A stretch of DNA of 5,370 nt from Bacteroidota bacterium (GTDB lineage Bacteria; Bacteroidota; Bacteroidia; B-17B0; Aurantibacillaceae), in contig CANJJP010000146.1 in NCBI GenBank assembly GCA_947474485.1, positions 1-5,370 on the forward strand, written 5' to 3'. The notes beneath the pieces were generated by a model, which searched no databases, was not told where the DNA came from, and saw nothing but the letters and a program-made list of their open reading frames with translations. Made by a program: the position numbers and the translations under genes. Shown here one piece after another: positions 1 through 5,370 of this stretch; within the stretch, counting starts at the first letter, position 1; every line of letters starts with the position of its first letter.

Positions 1-314
1 GAGAATTCGCAGGATTTGGCCGAATAAAGGAATACAATGATGCTAAGGAACTTTGCTCACTTGGTGTTTTACCAAAATACAGAGGAAAAGGAATTTCAAG
101 AATATTAATAAAGGAATTAAAAACAAAAGCAGTAATAAAACCGTTGCATGTTGTTACAATTATCCCGACTCTATTTAAGAAATTTGGATTCGAAGAAATT
201 ATAAAATATCCCGCATCCTTATTGCCAAAAATAAATTATTGTACAAATACGCTAGGAGGTTGCGATAATGGCGAGCACTATGTAGTGATGAAGAGAATGA
301 GAAAAATTATTTAG
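1..314 (+). CDS. GNAT-family N-acetyltransferase, C-terminal part (5' end outside window)
   Basis: The open frame runs from the left edge (first full codon at 3) to TAG at 312-314, giving 103 residues of a protein whose N-terminus lies outside the window. Seen: an acetyl-CoA-binding motif A of the GNAT fold, LGVLPKYRGKGISRILIKEL at residues 20-39. The R-G-K-G loop (residues 27-30) is followed by Ser where the family usually has Gly or Ala. A second GNAT-like segment, PTLFKKFGFEE (55-65), matches the usual end of the fold, where an aromatic side faces the cofactor. The tail carries two cysteines (residues 80 and 87) followed by GEHYVVMKR. This loosely resembles the Cys-containing tail of some N-acetylglutamate-synthase-like GNATs. 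The family transfers an acetyl group from acetyl-CoA to an amine; the substrate cannot be told from this fragment. Arginines are mostly AGA, unlike the odh genes. The fold is fairly sure, the function unknown. Confidence 0.8.
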   Translation, partial: EFAGFGRIKEYNDAKELCSLGVLPKYRGKGISRILIKELKTKAVIKPLHVVTIIPTLFKKFGFEEIIKYPASLLPKINYCTNTLGGCDNGEHYVVMKRMRKII

Positions 315-335
315 TCTCATTTAACACTACAGTGC
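275..335. repeat. Imperfect inverted repeat across the end of the GNAT gene
   Basis: The left arm GCACTATGTAGTG (275-287) pairs with the right arm CACTACAGTGC (325-335): 11 bp, with a 2-nt bulge (AT) in the left arm and 37 nt between the arms. The GNAT stop codon is inside the loop. There is no T-run after the right arm, so it is not a standard intrinsic terminator. It could still be a 3' RNA structure or an operator-like site, or chance. Confidence 0.3.
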
Positions 336-348
336 TGAATAAAAATTA

Positions 349-360
349 ATACAATTGTAT
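349..360. promoter_or_regulatory. 12-bp perfect palindrome upstream of the FrnE-like gene
   Basis: ATACAATTGTAT is a perfect 12-bp palindrome that ends 40 nt before the ATG at 401, in the only spacer in front of this gene. Its position would suit a repressor operator. It also contains TACAATTG, one mismatch from the Bacteroidota -7 consensus TAnnTTTG, so it could overlap a promoter. In AT-rich DNA a palindrome of this size can arise by chance, so the call is weak. Confidence 0.25.
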
Positions 361-400
361 GTTAAGTCAAAACAACTATTTTGTTTTGTAAATTTGAATC

Positions 401-1225
401 ATGAAAAGAGTAATATTTTTATCTCTAATTTTTGTTGTGCTAATTTCAACAGCGAATGCACAAACTAAAAAATTAAAGCAAGCAACTAAAAACAATACTA
501 AAATGACAACAAGTAAAATGCAGGTAGAAATTTGGTCAGATGTAATGTGTCCTTTTTGTTATATAGGAAAACGTAAATTTGAAGCAGCTCTTACACAGTT
601 TGCTCATAAAGATAGGATTGAAATAATATGGAAAAGCTTCGAGTTAAATCCAACCCTTAAAACAGACACTGCAAAAACTATCGTGCAGTATTTAAGCGAA
701 ACAAAGGGCATTAGTATTGAGCAAACAAAACAAATGGTAGCTGGTGCAGAAAGCATGGCAAAAGAGGTAGGGTTAACCTATCATCTATCAAACACTAAAG
801 TTGCCAATTCATTTAAGGCACATCGATTATCGCATTTTGCAAAACAAAAAGGCAAACAAGATTTGTTAGAAGAAAAACTCTTTAAAGCTTATTTTACTGA
901 TACACTAAATACAGATGATGATAAAGTGCTTATACAAATCGGTAAGGAAGTAGGCTTTGATGAGAAAGAAATAAAAGCTCTATTGGAAAGCGATCAGTTT
1001 GCTTCTGATGTAAAACAAGATGAATTAGAAGCGCAACAAATAGGAGTGCGTGGGGTTCCTTTTTTTGCATTAAATAGAAAGTATGCTATTTCTGGCGCAC
1101 AAGATAGCCAAGTGATGCTAGGAGCATTAGAGAAAGCTTATGTTGAATGGGAAAAAGAAAACCCACAAGCAAAAATGGAAATTATTGAAGGGAAAGTTTG
1201 TACTCCTGATGGAGAGTGCAAGTAA
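401..1225 (+). CDS. DsbA/FrnE-family thiol-disulfide oxidoreductase with a signal peptide
   Basis: The 274-residue protein belongs to the DsbA-like thioredoxin-fold family that includes FrnE and 2-hydroxychromene-2-carboxylate isomerase. Seen: a signal peptide at residues 1-20 (K2-R3, a hydrophobic core, and an ANA-Q cleavage site). Next comes a K/T/N-rich linker at 21-40, then the first beta strand and the active site VEIWSDVMCPFCYIGKR (42-58) with the CPFC dithiol at C50 and C53. A helical insert follows, then the cis-proline loop GVRGVPFF with P220. The tail holds another cysteine pair, C267 and C273 (CX5C). FrnE of Deinococcus also has a second, C-terminal cysteine pair. The family makes or shuffles disulfides. 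If the signal peptide is real, this copy works in the periplasm and not the cytosol. The ATG at 401 is chosen because it alone gives the signal peptide; the family's usual cytosolic start would correspond to M40. No Shine-Dalgarno is evident. It stands alone, convergent with the odh genes. Fold sure, substrate unknown. Confidence 0.92.
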   Translation: MKRVIFLSLIFVVLISTANAQTKKLKQATKNNTKMTTSKMQVEIWSDVMCPFCYIGKRKFEAALTQFAHKDRIEIIWKSFELNPTLKTDTAKTIVQYLSETKGISIEQTKQMVAGAESMAKEVGLTYHLSNTKVANSFKAHRLSHFAKQKGKQDLLEEKLFKAYFTDTLNTDDDKVLIQIGKEVGFDEKEIKALLESDQFASDVKQDELEAQQIGVRGVPFFALNRKYAISGAQDSQVMLGALEKAYVEWEKENPQAKMEIIEGKVCTPDGECK

Positions 1226-1409
1226 ATTTTTGTATTTAACTCTTATACTTTTATGAGTATCACTAAGCCATTGGTTTAAGAAGAAAATACGTGCCTGCAC
1301 TAAACGATGTAAAGGTACTGGCTGCTACATTTACAGGATTACTCATTAATTGAATACAATAAGAATAAGGTACAAACCAATAGGGTATGCTAGCGCAATG
1401 AAACTTCGG

Positions 1410-1433
1410 AAAACGATGTAGTAAACTCGTTTT
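1410..1433 (-). terminator. Weak hairpin downstream of odhB
   Basis: AAAACGA (1410-1416) and TCGTTTT (1427-1433) form a perfect 7-bp stem with a 10-nt loop. Read on the minus strand (the odhB transcript) the second arm ends in four Ts, followed by CCG. It could act as a weak terminator, but the T-run is part of the stem and is short. Confidence 0.25.
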
Positions 1434-1460
1434 GGAAATTAAAGAATTAGGTCACGTCAC

Positions 1461-1500
1461 TTTGTAAATAAGAAGGGCGCATCACCTCTAAATTTACAAA
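1461..1500 (-). terminator. Hairpin just downstream of odhB, possible transcription end
   Basis: TTTGTAAAT (1461-1469) and ATTTACAAA (1492-1500) form a perfect 9-bp stem. Within the 22-nt loop, AGA-GG and CC-TCT can pair further with one bulge. It begins 10 nt after the odhB stop codon. Neither strand has a T-run directly after it, so it is not a textbook intrinsic terminator. It may serve as a shared 3' end or RNA-stabilising structure for the convergent genes. Confidence 0.4.
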
Positions 1501-1510
1501 ACACCATCAA

Positions 1511-2764
1511 TTACAATCCCAATAAAACCTCTTCAGGTTGCTTGCCGCCAAATAACATTCGGCTTGGGTCTTCTAACATTTCTTTAACTTTAACTAAGAA
1601 ACCAACACTTTCTCTTCCATCAATAATTCGGTGGTCGTAGCTTAATGCAACATACATCATTGGACGAATAACAACTTGTCCGTTAACAGCCATTGGGCGC
1701 TCAACAACATTATGCATTCCTAAGATTGCGCTTTGTGGAGGATTAATAATTGGCGTACTCATCATAGAACCAAATACACCACCATTAGTAATAGTAAATG
1801 TACCACCTTCCATATCAGGAATAGTTAATTTACCATCACGAGCTTTTACTGCTAAAGCTTTTATACCAGCTTCAATTTGTGCCAGGCTCATTTGCTCAGC
1901 ATTACGTAATACAGGAACCATTAAACCTTTTGGTGCACTAACCGCAATTCCAATATCACAATATTTATGATAAACAATTTCTTCTCCGTTAATCATTGCG
2001 TTAACAGCAGGGAAATGATACAATGCTTCAGTAACTGCTTTTGTAAACAAACTCATGAAACCAATGTTTGTTCCATGAACTTTAGAAAATTGCTCTTTGT
2101 ATTTTGCACGTAAAGCATAAATAGCACTCATATCAACTTCGTTAAAAGTCGTAAGCATTGCTGTTTCATTTTTTACAGATACCAAACGCTTAGCAACAAC
2201 CTTACGTAATGAAGTCATTTTTTGAACATCTTTATCACGTCCGCCTTTCCAAGAGTTTGATAAAACTTCAACTGCTGTAGGTAATCCGTTAGATAAAGCT
2301 GCAAGTACATCTTGTTTAGTTATTCTACCATCTTTTCCTGTACCATTAATTTGAGAAGCACTTACATTATTCTCTGCCATAATTTTAGCAGCAGAAATAC
2401 TTGGAGTCCCACTTGCGTAACTTGCGTTTTGAGCAACTGGTGCAGCTTCTTTTTTAGGCTCTTCTTTTTTTACCTCAGCCTTAACTTCTGCTTTTGGAGC
2501 ATCTGCCTTCTTCGCTTCAGGTTTAAATGAAGTATCGATTTTAACAACTACCTGTCCAACCTTAACAGTATCGCCTTCTGCAGCTAATACTTCTATTTTA
2601 CCACTCTCTTCAGCATTTAAAGTTAATGTTGCTTTATCTGAATCTACTTCTGCAAGCACTTCATCTTTTTCTACAATATCCCCAGTATTTTTTACCCAAC
2701 GAGCAATTACTACTTCTGTTATTGATTCGCCTGGGCTTGGTACTTTAAGTTCTACGATTGCCAT
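1511..2764 (-). CDS. odhB: Dihydrolipoyllysine-residue succinyltransferase, E2 of 2-oxoglutarate dehydrogenase
   Basis: OdhB (SucB) is the core of the 2-oxoglutarate dehydrogenase complex. It takes the succinyl group from E1 on its lipoyl arm and passes it to CoA, giving succinyl-CoA in the cytosolic TCA cycle. The 417 residues are close to E. coli SucB (about 405). Seen in order: a lipoyl domain at 1-78 with the lipoylation site EVDSDKATL (K44); a flexible Ala/Lys/Glu/Pro-rich linker at about 80-113; and a peripheral E1/E3-binding domain at about 120-157, including ISAAKIMAENNV and GKDGRITKQDVLAAL. The acyltransferase domain follows from about 180 to the end, with NGGVFGSMMSTPIINPPQS and the active-site motif SYDHRIIDGRE (H378, D382). 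The start at 2764 fits the usual N-terminus of the family (MAIVELKVPSPGES). The leader is 25 nt, entirely AT-rich, without Shine-Dalgarno. It is the last gene of a unit that begins with odhA but is separated from it by a toxin-antitoxin pair. Arginine codons are mostly CGT, as in odhA. Confidence 0.97.
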   Translation of the reverse strand: MAIVELKVPSPGESITEVVIARWVKNTGDIVEKDEVLAEVDSDKATLTLNAEESGKIEVLAAEGDTVKVGQVVVKIDTSFKPEAKKADAPKAEVKAEVKKEEPKKEAAPVAQNASYASGTPSISAAKIMAENNVSASQINGTGKDGRITKQDVLAALSNGLPTAVEVLSNSWKGGRDKDVQKMTSLRKVVAKRLVSVKNETAMLTTFNEVDMSAIYALRAKYKEQFSKVHGTNIGFMSLFTKAVTEALYHFPAVNAMINGEEIVYHKYCDIGIAVSAPKGLMVPVLRNAEQMSLAQIEAGIKALAVKARDGKLTIPDMEGGTFTITNGGVFGSMMSTPIINPPQSAILGMHNVVERPMAVNGQVVIRPMMYVALSYDHRIIDGRESVGFLVKVKEMLEDPSRMLFGGKQPEEVLLGL

Positions 2765-2789
2765 AATTTAATTATTAAAATTTATATGT

Positions 2790-3095
2790 TTAATTTCCTT
2801 GTTTTAATTTTTTCTTTATTGCCTTTTTACCTCTTTTTTGATGAACAATTGCTAAAACTATAATTTGCTCACTCTCTAGAATGTAGTAAAGTCCATATGG
2901 AAATTTACTAATAATAGACTTTCTAATATTCAAACAATATTCTTTATAAATTAAAGGAGCTCTTCTTATAATTTCAACTTCCACCTCAACGCTTAAAAGA
3001 AAATCTTCTTTCAATCCTTTTCTAATAACTCCATACCACTCACCTATTTCATTCAAATCATCCTCAGCTCCATTTGTAAAAACTATAGTTCGCAT
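2790..3095 (-). CDS. Type II toxin, RelE/ParE family
   Basis: The 101-residue basic protein has the usual length of RelE/ParE-superfamily toxins. Seen: an N-terminal strand then AEDDLNEIGEWY (10-21), the common first-helix pattern; F32 in the second helix; RRAPLIYKEYCLNIRKS (44-60), matching the family's P-x-x-Y plus IR segment; then FPYGLYYILES (65-75) and a strand ending in AIVHQKRGKKA (82-92), where the family often carries H and R. The C-terminus is Lys-rich. RelE-type members cut mRNA on the ribosome and ParE-type members poison gyrase; the sequence does not decide which. It starts by 1-nt overlap (TAATG) with the antitoxin gene, so translation is probably coupled, and ends 25 nt before odhB. 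Five of six arginines are AGA, unlike odhA and odhB. No frameshift or truncation is seen, so it looks intact. Activity is not shown by sequence. Confidence 0.88.
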   Translation of the reverse strand: MRTIVFTNGAEDDLNEIGEWYGVIRKGLKEDFLLSVEVEVEIIRRAPLIYKEYCLNIRKSIISKFPYGLYYILESEQIIVLAIVHQKRGKKAIKKKLKQGN

Positions 3096-3097
3096 TA
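3093..3097 (-). promoter_or_regulatory. TAATG stop-start overlap coupling antitoxin and toxin
   Basis: The antitoxin stop TAA (3097-3095) shares its last A with the toxin start ATG (3095-3093). There is no Shine-Dalgarno-like sequence before the toxin start, only AAAAAA, so re-initiation by ribosomes finishing the antitoxin is the likely way in. Confidence 0.7.
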
Positions 3098-3325
3098 TTT
3101 TTTATTTAAATAACTTGCCTTTACGTCTTGCCAATCTTTTACTTTGGTTGGATTTTGCTTGTACTCTGCTAATCTCTTCTTCAAAAATTTCGCTTCCTCT
3201 ATAGTTGGTTCTTCTCCAATAGAAGAATCTTTAATATCATCCCAAATCTTTTCTACAAGCAAAATCTTTTCTGCAACTGACCTACTTAAAATTTCATCCA
3301 AACTTTTATCTTTTGACTTTCCCAT
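3095..3325 (-). CDS. Antitoxin, addiction module component (unstable-antitoxin family)
   Basis: The 76-residue protein matches the short 'addiction module component' antitoxins (Pfam Unstab_antitox, TIGR02574 type) that pair with RelE/ParE toxins. Seen: the helical N-terminal half SVAEKILLVEKIWDDIKDSS (16-35), corresponding to the family's LS-x-x-E-R-x-x-L-x-E-x-x-W-D-S-L pattern. After it comes EEPTIEEAKFLKKRLAEYKQ (38-57), then NP (58-59) and the conserved tail W65-Q-D-V-K. In this family the C-terminal part is expected to wrap the toxin and block it. No separate DNA-binding domain such as ribbon-helix-helix or HTH is evident, so self-repression is uncertain. The ATG at 3325 lies only 6 nt after the odhA stop, and the gene overlaps the toxin start by 1 nt. 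No dedicated promoter is visible in the short gap; one inside the odhA 3' end is possible. Both arginines are AGG/AGA. Confidence 0.88.
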   Translation of the reverse strand: MGKSKDKSLDEILSRSVAEKILLVEKIWDDIKDSSIGEEPTIEEAKFLKKRLAEYKQNPTKVKDWQDVKASYLNKK

Positions 3326-3331
3326 TGCAAA

Positions 3332-5370
3332 TTATTTAGCTAATACTTTAGAAAATATCTTCGTCATAATTTCTTCGTTTTCCTCTGCATGCTTTTTACT
3401 ATAACCAGTTGCAGGAGAAGCTCCCTCTGCACGGCCAATGTATTTTAAGTTTAAAGAGCGCACAGCGTGGTCAACATGTCTCCAAGGCCCTGCATTTTCA
3501 GGTTCTTCTTGTACCCACATTAAATCTGTTGCTTTTGAATACTTCTTTAAAATAGCATCTACTTGTTTATGAGGGAAAGGATACAATTGCTCAAAACGAA
3601 CAACAGCTAAATCATCAGCACCTTCTTTTTCTCTTCTCTCAATTATATCATAATATACTTTACCTGAGCAGAATGCAATACGAGTTGCTTTTTTAGCATC
3701 TATTTTTGTATCATCAATTACTTCTTGGAATTTACCTTTTGTGAAATCTTCTAAAGTACTTACACATGAAGGGTAACGCAATAATTTTTTAGGTGTAAAG
3801 CAAATTAATGGCTTTCTAAAATCACGTTTTAATTGACGGCGTATTGCATGAAATTGTTGTGCAGGTGTTGTTGCATTAATAATTTGCATGTTATTCTTAG
3901 CACACATTTGTAAGAAACGCTCCATACGTGCTGATGAATGCTCAGGGCCTTGACCTTCGTAACCATGTGGCAACAAAACAACCAAGCCATTCATACGTTG
4001 CCATTTATATTCGGCAGACGCTAAGTATTGGTCAAAAATAATTTGTGCTCCATTAAAGAAATCACCAAACTGTGCTTCCCAAATTGTTAAGATGTTTGGA
4101 GATGCAAATGCATAACCATATTCAAAACCTAAAACACCGTATTCACTTAACAATGAATTGTAAATTCTTAATTCACCTTTTGTGCCTGCATTGTTTAATG
4201 GTGTGTATTCTTCTTCGCTATCTTCTACTTTAACAACAGCATGACGGTGAGAGAAAGTTCCACGCTCTACATCTTGTCCGCTAAAACGAACATGATTTCC
4301 CTCTTGCATTAATGAAGCATAAGCTAATAATTCGCCCATTGCCCAATCGTAGGCATCGTTAGTAATCATTGCTTTACGATCATCAAATACTTTTTGAATT
4401 TTATTGAAGAATTTTTTATCCTTAGGTAATTCAGTAGTTTTTTTAGCTAAATCTAAAAATATTTTTTTATCAACTGAAGTATCAGGAGAAGAATCGAATT
4501 CATTTTCAGTTGCCTTTTTAATCCCTTTCCAAACACCATCTAAGAAAGAAGAGACTTTTGCTTTCTCTGTTTTCTTAGCTTCATCAAGGTTTGCGTCTAG
4601 TTCAGCTTTAAAAGCAGTTTCAATATCTTTTGCTTCATCAGCTAAAGGTGAACCTTCAGCTCTTAATTTATTTACATAAATTTCTTTAGGGTTGGGATGT
4701 GCAGCAATTGCTTTGTACAATACAGGTTGAGTGAAACGAGGCTCATCTCCTTCGTTGTGACCATATTTACGGTAACACAATAAGTCAACAAACACATCTC
4801 TTTTAAATGTTTGACGGAATTCCATTGCTAATTTGGCAACAAAACAAACCGCTTCAATATCATCACCATTAACGTGAAAGACTGGTGATAATACAACCTT
4901 TGCAACATCTGTACAATATGTTGAAGAACGAGCATCAATAAAATTAGTAGTAAATCCAACTTGGTTATTTACAACAAAGTGAATAGTTCCGCCTGTTTTG
5001 TAGCCATCTAATTGGCTCATTTGTAAAACTTCGTAAACAATTCCTTGCCCCGCTATTGCAGCATCACCATGTAATAAAATTGGTAAAGCTTTGCTGCTAT
5101 CACCATTGTGACGGTTGTCGATTTTTGCACGAACTATACCTTCAACAACTGGGTTAACTGTTTCTAAATGCGATGGATTTGGAGTAAGACTCATGTGAAT
5201 CTTTTTTCCTGAATTGCTTATTTGATCGCTACTGTAACCCATGTGGTATTTAACATCACCATCAAATAAACTATCTTCACTAGGGCGACCTTCAAACTCA
5301 GTGAACACATCTTTGTATGTTTTGTTCATGATGTTTGTAAGTACATTTAAACGACCACGGTGAGGCATAC
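3332..5370 (-). CDS. odhA: 2-oxoglutarate dehydrogenase E1 component (5' end outside window)
   Basis: OdhA (SucA) is the thiamine-diphosphate-dependent E1. It decarboxylates 2-oxoglutarate and transfers the succinyl group to the lipoyl arm of OdhB. The window holds the C-terminal 678 residues; about 250 N-terminal residues are missing at the right edge. The first Met (5368) is internal: it is the M of the conserved G-M-P-H-R-G-R-L-N segment, and the frame stays open to 5370. Counting from this Met: LTPNPSHLETVNPVVEG (61-77), the ThDP/Mg site GDAAIAGQG (101-109) through VVNNQVGFTT (132-141), and YRKYGHNEGDEPRFTQP (199-215). The pyrimidine-binding domain includes SEYGVLGFEYGYA (408-420), TIWEAQFGDFFNGAQ (428-442) and LLPHGYEGQGPEHSSARM (465-482). 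The C-terminal domain includes MWVQEEPENAGPWRH (617-631) and the end KVLAK. This full set of motifs makes the identification secure. The TAA stop at 3334-3332 is 6 nt before the antitoxin start. Arginine codons are mostly CGT, as expected for a highly expressed housekeeping gene. Confidence 0.97.
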   Translation of the reverse strand, partial: MPHRGRLNVLTNIMNKTYKDVFTEFEGRPSEDSLFDGDVKYHMGYSSDQISNSGKKIHMSLTPNPSHLETVNPVVEGIVRAKIDNRHNGDSSKALPILLHGDAAIAGQGIVYEVLQMSQLDGYKTGGTIHFVVNNQVGFTTNFIDARSSTYCTDVAKVVLSPVFHVNGDDIEAVCFVAKLAMEFRQTFKRDVFVDLLCYRKYGHNEGDEPRFTQPVLYKAIAAHPNPKEIYVNKLRAEGSPLADEAKDIETAFKAELDANLDEAKKTEKAKVSSFLDGVWKGIKKATENEFDSSPDTSVDKKIFLDLAKKTTELPKDKKFFNKIQKVFDDRKAMITNDAYDWAMGELLAYASLMQEGNHVRFSGQDVERGTFSHRHAVVKVEDSEEEYTPLNNAGTKGELRIYNSLLSEYGVLGFEYGYAFASPNILTIWEAQFGDFFNGAQIIFDQYLASAEYKWQRMNGLVVLLPHGYEGQGPEHSSARMERFLQMCAKNNMQIINATTPAQQFHAIRRQLKRDFRKPLICFTPKKLLRYPSCVSTLEDFTKGKFQEVIDDTKIDAKKATRIAFCSGKVYYDIIERREKEGADDLAVVRFEQLYPFPHKQVDAILKKYSKATDLMWVQEEPENAGPWRHVDHAVRSLNLKYIGRAEGASPATGYSKKHAEENEEIMTKIFSKVLAK

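Larger units (their letters stand above)
1226..1510. other. Convergent intergenic region, no intact gene; possible decayed coding traces
   Basis: These 285 bases separate the 3' ends of the FrnE-like gene and odhB. No long frame survives in either direction. Short stretches read like protein: frame 1 is open between stops at 1264 and 1351, including RRKYVPALNDVKVLAA. Frame 2 has NETSENDVVNSFWKLKN before a TAG near 1445, but is broken upstream by several stops. The two stretches are in different frames, so a single remnant would need a frameshift. I recognise neither. The 10-mer AAACGATGTA occurs twice (1302-1311 and 1411-1420). Weak hairpins are present (atact/agtat at 1245-1260, and the two listed separately). 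I see no tRNA or other RNA gene. Confidence 0.4.

Noticed and set aside
389..396. TAAATTTG as a Bacteroidota -7 promoter element (TAnnTTTG)
   Set aside because: It matches the consensus, but ends 4 nt before the ATG, so the transcript would start inside the coding sequence.
2312..2530. 72-codon plus-strand open frame
   Set aside because: Antisense to the linker and binding domain of odhB; the composition (Cys, Phe, Ser-rich) is a mirror of the Lys/Glu/Ala-rich linker.
2763..2775. AT-only palindrome at the odhB start (ataatt-t-aattat)
   Set aside because: Made only of A and T in an AT-rich leader; likely chance and too weak to fold stably.
3144..3404. 86-codon plus-strand open frame
   Set aside because: Antisense to the antitoxin and the odhA 3' end; no family pattern.
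4404..4679. 91-codon plus-strand open frame
   Set aside because: Antisense to a Lys/Ala/Asp-rich stretch of odhA; a shadow of a certain gene.
5366..5368. Met at 5368 as the start of odhA
   Set aside because: It is the internal Met of the conserved G-M-P-H-R-G-R segment, roughly 250 residues into the family; the gene continues past the window edge.
1..5370. Insertion-sequence ends, target-site duplications, CRISPR repeats or tRNA genes
   Set aside because: I looked around the toxin-antitoxin pair and in the 1226-1510 gap in particular and found no terminal inverted repeats, regular repeat-spacer pattern or cloverleaf.

Overview
This AT-rich window comes from the chromosome of a bacterium that is most likely a member of the Bacteroidota. 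The grounds are the style of the 2-oxoglutarate dehydrogenase proteins, the lack of clear Shine-Dalgarno sequences before the genes, and A/T-only leaders. The assignment is by recognition of family sequence patterns, not by a search.

Layout. Positions 1-314 (+) hold the last 103 codons of a GNAT-fold acetyltransferase that begins outside the window. Positions 315-400 are a short spacer with a 12-bp palindrome. Positions 401-1225 (+) encode a complete DsbA/FrnE-type thiol-disulfide oxidoreductase with an unexpected N-terminal signal peptide. Positions 1226-1510 lack a convincing gene and hold two hairpins plus scattered short open stretches that could be decayed coding sequence. From 1511 to the right edge everything runs on the minus strand. 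Read in the direction of transcription, the order is odhA/sucA (E1 of 2-oxoglutarate dehydrogenase, 5' part cut off by the window edge), a small antitoxin of the addiction-module component type, a RelE/ParE-family toxin, and odhB/sucB (E2 succinyltransferase).

How the genes work together. OdhA decarboxylates 2-oxoglutarate on thiamine diphosphate and passes the succinyl group to the lipoyl arm of OdhB, which makes succinyl-CoA for the TCA cycle. The E3 gene (lpd) is not in the window. These two genes usually sit side by side. Here a complete type II toxin-antitoxin pair lies between them, in the same direction, with gaps of 6 nt, a 1-nt overlap and 25 nt. The four genes therefore look like one transcription unit, which ties a selfish or regulatory module to a central-metabolism operon. 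The pair uses AGA/AGG for arginine where odhA and odhB mostly use CGT, which fits later acquisition or low expression.

The toxin-antitoxin pair inside odhAB is the most interesting feature. The exported FrnE-like protein is second. All the gene families are known; I saw no wholly new system.
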